NCBI GenBank assembly: GCA_030141605.1
Contig: JAQGDQ010001498.1
Location: forward strand, 1-37,838
Direction of reading: 5' to 3'
Length of the DNA: 37,838 nucleotides
Origin: Tubiluchus corallicola
Taxonomy: Eukaryota; Priapulida; Priapulimorpha; Priapulimorphida; Tubiluchidae
Shown here: positions 10,437-22,182 of the stretch, piece by piece
Layout: each line of letters opens with the position of its first letter
Position numbering within the stretch: the first letter of the stretch is position 1
The notes under the pieces: model-generated
The model's input: only the letters and a program-made list of their open reading frames with translations
Told to the model about the DNA's origin: nothing
Databases searched by the model: none
Translations under genes and position numbers: made by a program

Positions 10437-11824
10437 ATCCTGTCTTTCTTTAATACAAACCATTATTCGTTTTAACACTTTATATTGCTAGTACATTAAG
10501 AAAATTAATTATTAGCAGTTTGCTTGAGGTCTCCACAGAAATATTATTTCCTTTAAATGTGTTTATTTACATGCTATTTTGCATAATGTATGTTACTGGC
10601 TATTCGTAAAGAAAACCAATACTTAAATAAATATGATAGCCAGCACTCAGTTAAGCAAAGACATGGTTTCATTCATGCACAAACACCTGCAACGTTTCGA
10701 CACAGTTATTTGGGCTTTCAAAAACCAAATAGAAATTCGAAGCCTCGATTAAATTTTGATCTTTCTTTGCTCTTTATTACCTAAAACATGTCAGTCCATC
10801 TAAACATAACAGGAAATTAGTGCCAAAAATAACAAATTAACAAATAACAATAGCCAAAAGTCAATTTTACATAATTAAGAGCTATACACTGTACTGTCGT
10901 ATTAATTAATACCTAGCTGTTATTTTAAACCAAATTTAAGTCTTTTAAAGCAATTAGAGGACATACATACGTTGTTAGCCCCAAATCTTGAGCAATTGTA
11001 AACAGATAATGACAATATCTTATTAAATTATCATGACACGTCTTCACGACCAAAATGACATGACTTATCAAGACTCATCAAAACTTGTCATGACACATCA
11101 TGGCCAAAAATTGCCACAAGGTGGCCAAAGCCGACAAAAAGCGAAAGCTGCTAAGTACGCTAATGCAAGATTTCCAGTATAACAGTTATAGTCATGTTCA
11201 CTCGACAATCTACTTAAATAAAAATACAAGGTAAAAAATCAACAATGCGAGAAGTAAACAAAACAAACACCACACTGTAAACTTCCGTACCGCGTGATAC
11301 GAAGACAAATATCTGTTGAAACATTTCTGAAACAATAACCTCTATATGTCTGCTTTCGCTAAAATAGTTTGAGTAAAGTTTATTTTTTCTTGTGGTTAAA
11401 GCTGCTTGCTGATTATTGTTTTTTATTGTGAGGCGTGAGGCAGCCACGATGGGCATGGCAAACTATCAAGACTTTATTTAATAAGCAACACATTTATTTA
11501 ACAACAAACACAACACGATAAATATAAGAGGATAGTAATGCCAGCCCTCTGTCTTCAAGTCAGTTCCTAATTTCCCTCGAGGTGCGGGCCTTATAAGGAT
11601 TACATCATCAATCTTTACTTCTGTCAGCCAGTGGAACACCAGTTGGTCACGTGATGTCATACCTAACTAGGCTTCTGTCCACGTCGATAATTTAAGCTTG
11701 CATCGTCAAACATTTAATCTTGAATTATTAATTTAATAATTTAATCATCAATTTTATCTAAATTATTATTTAACACAGCTTTCCTTTACACTTTTCTTAT
11801 AAACGAGAATTCGTTTTTCTCTAG
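10437..11824. other. Non-coding region upstream of the copy-1 lectin exons
   Basis: This corresponds to intron 1 of copy 2 and is nearly identical to it. Short open frames on either strand are the same in both copies simply because the DNA is the same. I see no supported exon. Confidence 0.6.
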
Positions 11825-12029
11825 TCTAGGACAAACACAACTTGTTGTCCAAGCGGAGGAATGTTCTACAACGGACACTGTTACCACTTTTTCGAAACTC
11901 CAAAAATACACTGGTGGAAAGCTAGAATGTGGTGCAAAACGCTAGGTGGTGACCTGCCATCTGTAACGACTCCTGCTGAACATAATTTTTTGACTAAGCA
12001 CGTTAAAGCCAGACCTGGCAAGTTATTTG
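11825..12029 (+). CDS. C-type lectin domain, copy 1, N-terminal half exon
   Basis: The acceptor TTTTTCTCTAG precedes a phase-0 exon. It encodes TTCCPSGGMFYNGHCY, then HWWKARMWCKTLGGDLPS, the standard first half of a long-form C-type lectin domain. The paired early cysteines, the CY of beta-1, helix alpha-1 with its cysteine, and the GGDLPS/NFL segment of helix alpha-2 are present. The donor is weak: GT at 12030 or 12036 gives the phase 1 needed by the next exon. No signal-peptide exon is present upstream in this copy, because the region that holds it in copy 2 is missing. The gene may be 5'-truncated or may use an unrecognised first exon. Confidence 0.85.
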
Positions 12030-12815
12030 GTTCAAGTTTTGCTGTGTTGCGTGTGATATGTGTTACTGCTATGTTAAATTTAGATGTATTTTCTGTTGCC
12101 TTGGTGTTTTTACGATGCTTAGTATGTTTGCAGATAGCCTGGCAAAGTGAAGCAGTTATTTTATCAATACTAGCACAAAACCCCTTAAATTTTGTAAATC
12201 AAAGCTTAGATTAAATAATAATTAACGCGGATAGTTAAATTTTGTTAAACTTTCAAATCTACGCGCGGCTCCGTGAATCTACTAAGATTGGCAACTGCTC
12301 CTTTTTGTCACATGCGCGTGGCCGACAGATAGAAGGCAGTACCATGATAACCATGATCGTGAACTGTTAGTTTCTAGCGTCATATGACGTAGAGCCCATT
12401 TTCGTGACAGCACGCGTATAAGCAGTACCGTAACACTTACGCTTGACGTGCAAGGGAAGATGCATGTTATTGCACAAACTGTGGTTAGTTTCTGACGTAA
12501 GCAATAGCAGTGTTCGGTTGCCGGTAATTAACTTTCTAAGCTAATTATTCAAATATAAGATACAATTGCTAACTTTTATAGGTAAGAAAATGTATGCTTT
12601 GTACAGTAAATTAAATGAGATGGAGTCTAGACAATCATCTGGTCTTCCTTTAAATACAGTAGCTGTTAAAGAGAATATGGAATGGTGACGTGTTGTACTT
12701 GTGACACATGTAATGTGGATATTCGGTACCCAGAGAGTACGACTTCTTTTAAGGATAAAATTCCAACTAATCGTTGATTCTGTTTAATAATGAAGTGACC
12801 TTGGCCTTTCTTTAG
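12030..12815 (+). other. Intron of copy-1 lectin, with a TGACGT-rich segment
   Basis: The segment 12378-12500 contains the 12-bp palindrome CGTCATATGACG, TTGACGTGCAAG and TGACGTAAGCAAT. These are ATF/CREB- or C/EBP-like words, and the same cluster occurs at 22736-22865 in copy 2. From about 12505 the sequence GTGTTCGGTTGCCGGTAATT starts a segment that recurs at 34859. Confidence 0.6.
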
Positions 12816-13039
12816 AAATGTATGATCCCTGGCTTGGTGGAACAGATCAACACAAAGAAGACAACTGGATCTGGATCTCTAATGGTCAGCCGTTCATATA
12901 CACCAATTGGGCAGGGAATACTCCTGATAACTCGCAAGGAAATGAACATTGTTTACAATTGCATAAGGGAAGTTACCAATGGAATGATATCAGATGTGAC
13001 AGACAGCTTTCATTCATTTGTAAATCCATTGCAGATTAA
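12816..13039 (+). CDS. C-type lectin domain, copy 1, C-terminal half exon
   Basis: The acceptor CTTTCTTTAG gives a phase-1 exon ending at TAA. It encodes DPWLGGTDQ, WIWISNGQPF, YTNWAGNTPDN, NEHC, QWNDIRCD and FICKSIAD. These are the 'WIGL'-type core, the long loop, the WND motif and the last two disulfide cysteines. The loop motif is TPD rather than the classic EPN or QPD. WND and the Glu before Cys are kept, so calcium-dependent sugar binding is possible but not assured. An AATAAA follows at 13247-13252. Confidence 0.9.
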
Positions 13040-13246
13040 TTTGAAGTTTTAAAGTCTAAAAATTTTTACTTTTATGTAATTAATTAATTAGATTGATTTG
13101 ATTTTTTTATTAGTTTTTAAATTTGCTTATTTGTTGCATTTTCATTTTGCTACGTATTTGCAGATTAAAAAAACATTAATGCAATAAGACATGAACCGAT
13201 ATAGCAGATTGTATATTTTGTGCAAAGTTTGCAATTCCTCACACAG

Positions 13247-13252
13247 AATAAA
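13247..13252 (+). promoter_or_regulatory. AATAAA polyadenylation signal, copy-1 lectin
   Basis: Canonical AATAAA about 210 bases after the stop. The aligned position in copy 2 (near 23598) reads AAGAAA. Confidence 0.5.
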
Positions 13253-13299
13253 TTAGTTCGTAAACCGGATTATGATTAATTAATGTTGGGACTAGAGAT

Positions 13300-13690
13300 A
13301 GGGTTAGATTCCACCTCTAACTCTGAATCCAAAAATTTTAAAAGATCCAATTTCGACTCCTAAAATTTTAGAAGATCCAACTCCTGACTCCAACTCCTGC
13401 CCTTTAGCAATAATCTCTAGTATTCTCAATATTTAGCTACAGTGGCATTTCATCATTACTTCTTATGCTCGAAAAACAGTCTAGCTGCATAGACACCAAT
13501 ACGAAAGCATCCCAAAATGTTAAAATTTAAAAGTAACTGGAGTTTGAATTTGCCTATATTTTACCGACTCTAACACCGACTTATTTAACAATAAGTGCAC
13601 ACCCGAGTTGCGACTCCGACTCCAGAACCCTAATTTTTGACAACTCTGACTCCCTTAGCAGTAGAATTCACTGTCGACTTCAACCACAAC
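13300..13690. repeat. Degenerate GACTCC-rich tandem repeat
   Basis: Loose repetition of a unit of about 25-30 bp (GACTCC then AAAATTTTAGAAGATCCAA). A longer version lies at 23690-23860 in copy 2. It is non-coding. Confidence 0.7.
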
Positions 13691-13847
13691 TGCACAGCCC
13701 TGCAAATTAAAGAAATGGATATGTATAGTAAGGTCAAAGCACCAAATGTTGCACAATACTAAAACCCATCTGGCTGATTAATTTTGAATATGGAGCCATC
13801 GAAAATTATCAAATACAGTCACAAGATTTCAAGATGGTCGACAAGAT

Positions 13848-14263
13848 ACAAAACAAAACAACAACAAAACCCACTCCAGCATGAGCGTTTGTGTCATCTC
13901 CATGCAAGAATATTTTATACTTGTTATCTAGGGAATAAATCTCTGTTGATTTCACATTTGTATTTCTTATAATGCCTAAAACGCCAATCCATATTTGTCT
14001 ACATCTTTTAAAAGATTTGTTTCCTTCAATTTTGTTCTAAAGCCTCGAACATTGAGTGTTCCAATTCTTATTATATCAGCATTATGATGACCCATGTGTT
14101 GTTCGTTCTTCTAATTCTACTGCTATAACTAAGCATAAAACTACAACAAGAATCCTTGCTGATGCTACCAAAACTACCATTACTGCGCGCTTGAATCATT
14201 GCAGAGAGCGCAGATGCCCAGCCATACGAGCAGGCGAGCATTTAAGACAAAATAGTTTAATTT
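13848..14263 (-). mobile_element. 416-bp LINE-derived insertion with AGAT target duplication
   Basis: The other duplicate has the empty site (ACAAGATAGCTG near 24745-24755). Here AGAT occurs on both sides of the insert (13844-13847 and 14264-14267). On the minus strand the insert begins with about 170 bases of leader. It then has a 39-codon frame (14095-13976) reading ADIIRIGTLNVRGFRTKLKE, the N-terminal start of a LINE endonuclease, ending at a TAG. It finishes with a GTTTT/GTTG-type tail. A 5' leader, the start of the endonuclease and a 3' tail with the body missing suggest an internally deleted, non-autonomous LINE derivative. Confidence 0.75.
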
Positions 14264-14799
14264 AGATAACTGTTGCCAATTCATGAGGTCTATATCTTAT
14301 AGGAATTGTGAACAAGGTCTACCAGTTTTGTCCACTAACACGTATGTACAGTTACAGTGTAATGAGGTTATGTTTGAATGCTTGTATGGCTTCTGGAATG
14401 AATATGACACCTACAGTATTATATAATGCATTACGCACATTTATATACTCTGCTTGTTGTCTGAAACAGGCAAATACGTTAGGTAAATACCTTTCCACGA
14501 AAATCGTAAATTCCGTAGGCCCTTAATCACCTTAAAAAAGACTTAATGAGCTTTAACACTGTACAAAGTTTCATGCTTTTATATCAAACTGAGCATTTTG
14601 CACCATTCTGGTAGACTATGTACCCATTCATTTTTGTCAATTGGCAGCCATCGTTTTCACGTCATAATTAGTTCCTTTGCAGTGGTCAAATTTCCACCTA
14701 ATTTTGGATACATTATTCTCTGGATCAGAAATACTACAAGAAAACACCAAAATACGTTTTCTTGCAGTTTTGAGTGGTAGGGCTATTTCTTCATGATTC

Positions 14800-15263
14800 A
14801 GCGTACACCACTTTTCTGTAGATTAAGCATACAGCACTTTTCTGTAGATTAAGCATGCACTACTTTTCTGTAGATTAAGCATACACCACGTTTCTGTATA
14901 TTAAGTATAGACCACTTTACTATAGATTAAGCATAAACCGCCCCTCTGTACATTAAGCATACACCACGTTTCTGTATATTAAGTATAGAACACTTTACTG
15001 TAGACTAAGCATACACCGCCCCTCTGTAGATTAAGCATACACCACGTTGCTGTATATTAAGCATACACCACTTTTTTGTAGACTAAGTATACACCACTTT
15101 ACTGTAGAGTTAGCGTACACCACTTTTCTGTAGATTAAGCATGTACCACTTTTTTGTAGATTAAGCATACACCACTTTTCTGTAGATTAAGCATACACCA
15201 CTTTACTGTAGACTAACCATACACCACTTTTCTGTAGATTAAGCATACACCACTTTTCTGCAT
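14800..15263. repeat. 26-bp minisatellite, about 18 copies, with partial 78-bp higher-order structure
   Basis: Consensus unit: CACCACTTTTCTGTAGATTAAGCATA. Between about 14880 and 15045 three unit variants (TTTCTGTATATTAAGTATAG, TTTACTATAGATTAAG and CCCCTCTGTACATTAAG types) recur as a block of three. Stretches to its left (14626-14799) show nothing recognisable. Confidence 0.95.
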
Positions 15264-15301
15264 ATTATAAGCCTTTCCAATTTATAGTTAATCTCTGGTC
15301 T

Positions 15302-15357
15302 CTCCTCTCTTGCTCTCTCTGTCTCCCATCTCTCTCTCTCTCTCTCTCTCTCTCTTC
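15302..15357. repeat. (CT)n microsatellite
   Basis: CT-rich run, pure from about 15329. Confidence 0.95.
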
Positions 15358-15479
15358 TGCAGGATTCTCTAGGATTGTTACAACCATGACAAATAATGCT
15401 AGATATTGTGTGCATCACGTAAAAATTCACCTGGCAACTACCAAGTCTTTCTTGAAGATAACAAAGGACACTAATATGA

Positions 15480-16300
<821 letters not shown>

Positions 16301-16756
16301 AAACAAGTAGTAGCTTTACATCACACTTTATATAAGCCGAGGCATTTCCAAGTCGTTGTCTGTAAATTAATTATTTATTATGTATATCACTTACATAAAT
16401 TTTTGTAAACCACTTGTCTTGCAAGCAACGTGGTTAGTAACAATATTTAAAAATCACACACATGCGCACCCGATTAATCAACTGAATGACCAACCAGAAA
16501 AACAAAAACTGACCAACACAAAATAGTTAGCAGACGTATTCTCAGATACGCTTTCACGTTTCCAGATTATCACATTTACTGTAAACATTTCGCGTTCCTT
16601 CATACTTTGTGCTGTAGAATTCTCGCATAATAAACTAGTTTAATTTGACGACGTGTTTTCTGGTTTTCTCTACGAGCTTTTCGAGAGAAACAAAACACAT
16701 TTTGAGTTACTAAGAATTGTCTTTGTTAACTACGTAAGTCTCTCAAAGGGACACAC

Positions 16757-16876
16757 GTAATATAATTATAATATTAATAATGTAATATAATTATAATATT
16801 AATAATGTAATATAATTATAATATTAATAATGTAATATAATTATAATATTAATAATGTAATATAATTGTAATATTA
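16757..16876. repeat. 25-bp AT-only tandem repeat, about 5 copies
   Basis: The unit GTAATATAATTATAATATTAATAAT is repeated with exact 25-bp period; the last copy has one change. Each unit contains near-palindromic TAATATAATTATAATATTA. Flanks 16301-16756 and 16877-17640 contain no recognised gene. A G-rich patch lies at 17034-17080. Confidence 0.95.
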
Positions 16877-17640
16877 GAGAATCATAAAAATTAAAATACA
16901 AACAAGTCCAGTGAAAATAACATATGGCAGGTGTAGCAGGCCAAAGGAACCCTTGCCCAGATTAAACCCGGGTCTAGTTTAGTCTAGGCTAGAGTATTCC
17001 CAGAGGGTTAAACTGTCCTAGGCCTAACTACTCCGGGGGGGAGAATAGCCTATGCTAGACTATACTGGGGGGGGGGGGTGTATAACCTGGGCCTTGCTAT
17101 AATTCTTCAGGCCAGAATATACCCCACTTGTGAAAAGATTCTGGGAGACTGATCCTGAAATCATGACCACAGCGAATCTGCATAGTTGTAACATCATAAC
17201 CCACCCAAAGGTCGGTGACTCTATAGACATCCGCCTCACCCCCCTCCTCCGTTCCAGGCATCCTTCCTCGCACGTCTATGTGCATTCAAACTAGGCCTGA
17301 TAAACAAAGATTCTGAAAGGAAAATGGAACAAAAAACCGAACAGAAGGCCTCAAAAAAGAGAACGTTCGAAATTTTTCACAGTAGAAAATCCAACAATCT
17401 AACTAAACACACTTAAACTTGTAAGGCTGGTAATTTAGAATTTGTGGATTTATCGAAGAGTTTTCCAGAGTTACAAATGTAATTGCAATAGACAGTTTAC
17501 TGAGAACGACTTTAAACAGTAAGTGTAATAAATTTTATTTTCAAAAACATAATATTGCTGATCAGTTATCTTTTAAGTTATCTGATGAGTTTTAATTCAG
17601 GTTGTTCAGTAACGGTGATAATGATGGTACTACAAAAGAT

Positions 17641-17649
17641 ATTATTATT

Positions 17650-17709
<60 letters not shown>

Positions 17710-17735
17710 CCATAATGATGATGATGATGATGATC
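17641..17735. repeat. (GTT)n followed by (GAT)n microsatellite
   Basis: ATT then GTT repeats to about 17710, then GAT repeats to about 17734. The poly-Leu frame is an artefact. Confidence 0.97.
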
Positions 17736-18258
17736 AGAAAATTTTCTGATTTTTCTCATGGAGTAAGAAAGTTCGTTTCACAGTGGAGTTTTATACGGTA
17801 TGACTGTGTCTAAATTAAGTTATACCTGCAATTAATACCATTGATCAATGTAATTTCAGACCTGTTTATTTTATTTTTAGTAAAAGTTCTACTAACCACT
17901 TCAAAATATGAATATATACATACAAAATATATAAAATAAATATATGTGTGCATTATATATCTTTTTACGAATATAACTATCGATGTTGCAAAACACAAAC
18001 TCGTCAGTCTGTTAAAAGAAAGATCAAATCATATAATTTTATGCTGGAATAATAATAATGTATTTGAAGTAATAATTGGTTAGATGTACAGCATGTACTT
18101 AAGAATGAAGTCCGCAAAGATTTCTCACGCAAAAAGAAATATGCAGTAATTCTATAATGCAGCAAAGTTTCTCACGAAGAGGACGCATAGCTTTTAGTTG
18201 GCAGCAAAATTCTTCACGAGAAACTGTAGGAGGAATTCTGTTACTCGTCCTCACTGTG

Positions 18259-18366
18259 AAATGGGCCTTAGGACCTGCATAATCACTGGGGCAGTGTAGT
18301 CTAACAGTCTGGAATGGGCCTTAGGACCTGCATAATTACTGGGGCAGTGTAGTCTAGCACTCCCCT
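18259..18366. repeat. 53-bp direct duplication
   Basis: The block starting ATGGGCCTTAGGACCTGCAT occurs twice in tandem with a few differences. The rest of 17736-19850 has no supported gene. Around 18105-18215 there are three loose copies of a GCAAAG-TTCTCACG word. Confidence 0.85.
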
Positions 18367-19714
18367 AGGACAAGTCAAGTGTTAATGGATCAGGTCAAAG
18401 CTGTGTCATGACATTCTCACGTTTTATTTTTTTAAAACTTGGTTTTAATTCAACACACGGGCTGTTAACACAGGAAAACACGAAAGTTCTTTGCATGAGG
18501 TGTTTCTGCAGTCTTTATTTTCTAAACAAAGAGAAAAATACAAAAGAATACATAAAATTTGCAGTAATGTAATTTGAACAAAACTACAGAAATTTGAACA
18601 AAAAAATTACACAGAAAATTGCTATCTAATTAATAAACTTAGATTTACAAAAATCACTTATTTCGTTCGGCTAGAGAGAGCACACTGTTAATGGTTGAAG
18701 CATGACATTAAATTTCTCATATAAAAATTGCATTATCCATCAATTACAAGTAATTCTCTGCAATAACCAGTTGAGTCTGCCAGCAATTGCCCACTTGTCC
18801 CATTCAGTTTTTGGCTCCCTCATGCGGGAAAAGTAAAAAACGAATTATATGGGTAGTTGGGTAATTTGCCCATAACATGGGCATATGCGGATTTATTCCA
18901 TCAGGTGTAAACATTTTTTACTTTGGAAAATCCTGGACTTGACAATAATTTCACTAATCGCAGAAAATAAATCGCAAAACGTCTAAGTAATGACGTATAT
19001 TGACATCGTGTTTTGCCAACTTTTCAGCGACACCTTTTCCTATTTCAACTATAATAAACAAATAATAATAAACGATAAATAATAATAATAATAACAAATA
19101 ATAGATGTCATGGTACATCAAAACCTACGACATACGTGTTACCATAGATTTGGTACAATACCTGCCTCCCTGGTATAATAGCAACATCTAACTGATTGAA
19201 GTTTAACCTTACTGGCAAAGACAGCTAGAGCTTCAAAAACAAACCGCTAAGCAAGTGATTAAATGTGTAGCTTCCAGGTTAGCTTCTTGGGTAACGAGGT
19301 TAATTGCAGTGGACAGGCGGGGCAAAGGAAACCATCATTCTAGCTGAGCATAGTAAAACGTTCCCGCTTACAAACAAAACGGTACTTAACATGATTGTTT
19401 CTATGTATATTATAGGACAAGAGCGAACTAAGATGATATAACAGTCATAAAAGCTTATTAGTTACACGAAAGTGTCTTAGTGAATTATGTGATGCAAGAA
19501 TATTGAGTTAATTATGTCTAGTTATTTGAGTCAATTTCCGACAGTTTTTATATACATTTGAATAGAAGCAGCAGGTACCAGACGTTTTGAGTCAATTAAG
19601 CAATTAAGTCTATTAACCGTGAGTCCATTAAGCGACGCTGTGTGTAACACAAAAATAGTTTTATCATGCAAGAGACGGCGCTGCAAGAAATGGTGCTAAG
19701 AAGTTTGCATGAAG

Positions 19715-19912
19715 CGGCATTTACCAGACATCAGAAAGGCGTTATGCGTTAGCCACATGCGAAATCGCTGCGTATGAAAAATCAATAGGAAGCAGCTACT
19801 AAAACAGTAGCGCAGGTCTGATAAAACAATATCATTGTCGCATTGAAAAGAATATCAACTGATTTTTGTCTATAACGCATACGCATTCCAGATGTCTGGT
19901 AAACGCAGCTTA
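19715..19912. repeat. Imperfect inverted repeat at the left edge of duplication copy 2
   Basis: TTTACCAGACATC...GGCGTTATGCGTTAG at about 19719-19750 is roughly the reverse complement of CATAACGCATACGC...AGATGTCTGGTAAA at about 19871-19905. Only the right arm is part of the sequence shared with copy 1. It could be a foldback element or a duplication breakpoint. Confidence 0.5.
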
Positions 19913-20106
19913 AGAAGATGTGAATAATTTAACAAATCTATCCTGGCAGATTTGCACGCGCGAGAAATCTATTTAGTCATTATTTTGCAAACTCTTTTGC
20001 AATCTAAAATTTCATTTTATTTTCATATTTAATTACTACTTAATTACTGCTGCAAAATTTGTTTTTGCAGTTCATCTTCCTCTTGAAAGTACTTACAATA
20101 CGCACA

Positions 20107-20199
20107 ATGAATGTGGTTTCACTGATGGTTTTACTAGCACTGTCTGTCTTGAGTACTCTGGAAGGTACAAATGCAGGCAGTGAAACAGAAAATAACGAG
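20107..20199 (+). CDS. C-type lectin, copy 2: signal-peptide exon
   Basis: The acceptor GTTTTTGCAG ends at 20070, so a 5' non-coding exon probably lies upstream. The ATG at 20107 has A at -3. It encodes MNVVSLMVLLALSVLSTLEG and then TNAGSETENNE: a basic-poor but clearly hydrophobic signal sequence and a short polar linker. An in-frame ATG at 20059 lies upstream of the acceptor and is not preferred. The donor GAG|GTAAAC is phase 0 and matches the phase-0 acceptor of the next exon at 22183. This supports one secreted protein of about 170 residues over three coding exons. Confidence 0.7.
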
Positions 20200-20221
20200 G
20201 TAAACATGTACGTTAAAGCAA

Positions 20222-20690
20222 AGCCAATATTAAATTGTAGGTCAAAACAATCTACTCTTTAAAATATTGAAATGAAACACACTATTTTTTCAAAAATGGC
20301 TGACTTGATAGAAGTATTGCCACACAAAGACAATTTCGCATTCGTGCTACTAGTTCTTCACTGTTACATGCATTCCACCATTTGCTAGTTAGATGGGCAC
20401 TAGAGCGTGTATTTCGGAAACGCATTATACAAAAACGGGTGCTGTACCTCTCAGTTCAGATATATTTTTAGTTTGTGACGAACTGCACACGTTCGACAGC
20501 TCGTGCGTGGGTACAGCGGTAAATTTGAAATTTGAATTTTTATCTTAAAATTTGCCTAGTTTTAGTACATCACACTGAATATCTTATAGTAGCACTGTAC
20601 TTCAATTTTTGCTTTCACAAACACGTCGTCATTAATTAATATTTTAATTTATTATTTAATTATAAGAAACTCTCTTGCAGTATTGAAAAA
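20222..20690. repeat. Unclassified dispersed repeat, copy near lectin exon 1
   Basis: The stretch from AATATTAAATTGTAGGTCAA is matched at 35898-36360, with shared words such as GGTCAAAACAATCTACTCTT, GACAATTTCGCATTCGTG and CACACTGAATATCTTA. It begins 20-odd bases after the donor of the signal-peptide exon. No coding content is visible. Confidence 0.7.
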
Positions 20691-20794
20691 TGAGCACTGT
20701 ACTTCAATTTTTGCTTTCACAAACACGTCGTCATTAATTAATATTTTAATTTATTATTTAATTATAAGAAACTCTCTTGCAGTATTGAAAAATG
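20591..20794. repeat. 102-bp tandem duplication containing an acceptor-like site
   Basis: Two essentially identical 102-bp units (second starts at 20693). Each contains CTCTCTTGCAG, a splice-acceptor-like word, just before TATTGAAAAATGA. Confidence 0.9.
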
Positions 20795-22182
20795 ATCCTG
20801 TCTTTCTTTAATACAAACCATTATTCGTTTTAACACTTTATATTGCTAGTAAATTAAGAAAATTAATTATTAGCAGTTTGCTTGAGGTCTCCACAGAAAT
20901 ATTATTTCCTTTAAATGTGTTTATTTACATGCTATTTTGCATAATGTATGTTACTGGCTATTCGTAAAGAAAACCAATACTTAAATAAATATGATAGCCA
21001 GCACTCAGTTAAGCAAAGACATGGTTTCATTCATGCACAAACACCTGCAACGTTTCGACACAGTTATTTGGGCTTTCAAAAACCAAATAGAAATTCGAAG
21101 CCTCGATTAAATTTTGATCTTTCTTTGCTCTTTATTACCTAAAACATGTCAGTCCATCTAAACATAACAGGAAATTAGTGCCAAAAATAACAAATTAACA
21201 AATAACAATAGCCAAAAGTCAATTTTACATAATTAAGAGCTATACACTGTACTGTCGTATTAATTAATACCTAGCTGTTATTTTAAACCAAATTTAAGTC
21301 TTTTAAAGCAATTAGAGGATATGAATACGTTGTTAGCCCCAAATCTTGAGCAATTGTAAACAGATAATGACAATATCTTATTAAATTATCATGACACGTC
21401 TTCACGGCCAAAATGACATGACTTATCAAGACTCATCAAAACTTGTCATGACACATCATGGCCAAAAATTGCCACAAGGTGGCCAAAGCCGACAAAAAGC
21501 GAAAGCTGCTAAGTACGCTAATGCAAGATTTCCAGTATAACAGTTATAGTCATGTTCACTCGACAATCTACTTAAATAAAAATACAAGGTAAAAAATCAA
21601 CAATGCGAGAAGTAAACAAAACAAACACCACACTGTAAACTTCCGTACCGCGTGATACGAAGACAAATATCTGTTGAAGCATTTCTGAAACAATAACCTC
21701 TATATGTCTGCTTTCGCTAAAATAGTTTGAGTAAAGTTTATTTTTTCTTGTGGTTAAAGCTGCTTGCTGATTATTGTTTTTTATTGTGAGGCGTGAGGTA
21801 GCCACGATGGGCATGGCAAACTATCAAGACTTTATTTAATAAGCAACACATTTATTTAACAACAAACACAACACGATAAATATAAGAGGATAGTAATGCC
21901 AGCCCTCTGTCTTCAAGTCAGTTCCTAATTTCCCTCGAGGTGCGGGCCTTATAAGGATTACATCATCAATCTTTACTTCTGTCAGCCAGTGGAACACCAG
22001 TTGGTCACGTGATGTCATACCTAACTAGGCTTCTGTCCACGTCGATAATTTAAGCTTGCATCGTCAAACATTTAATCTTGAATTATTAATTTAATAATTT
22101 AATCATCAATTTTATCTAAATTATTATTTAACACAGCTTTCCTTTACACTTTTCTTATAAACGAGAATTCGTTTTTCTCTAG

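Larger units (their letters stand above)
10307..14625 (+). repeat. Segmental duplication, copy 1 (lectin unit)
   Basis: It aligns with 19851-25102. Identity is very high from 10440 to about 12230 (differences are rare) and lower further right. Compared with copy 2 it lacks about 814 bp (between 10436 and 10437) containing the signal-peptide exon, and about 400 bp near 13735. It carries an extra 416-bp insertion at 13848-14263. The left boundary is sharp, at AATATCAACTGATTTTTGTC. Confidence 0.95.

Noticed and set aside
10590-10784. 64-codon frame repeated at 20948-21142
   Set aside because: Conserved only because the two duplicate segments are nearly identical over non-coding DNA too; no splice sites or domain.
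11214-11660. Minus-strand frames, also present at 21572-22018
   Set aside because: Same reason. One contains VKIDDVILIRPAPRGK, faintly like a retroelement integrase tail, but the similarity is too short to call.
14800-15263. Regular repeat array reminiscent of CRISPR
   Set aside because: The units are contiguous with no unique spacers, and the genome is eukaryotic; it is a minisatellite.
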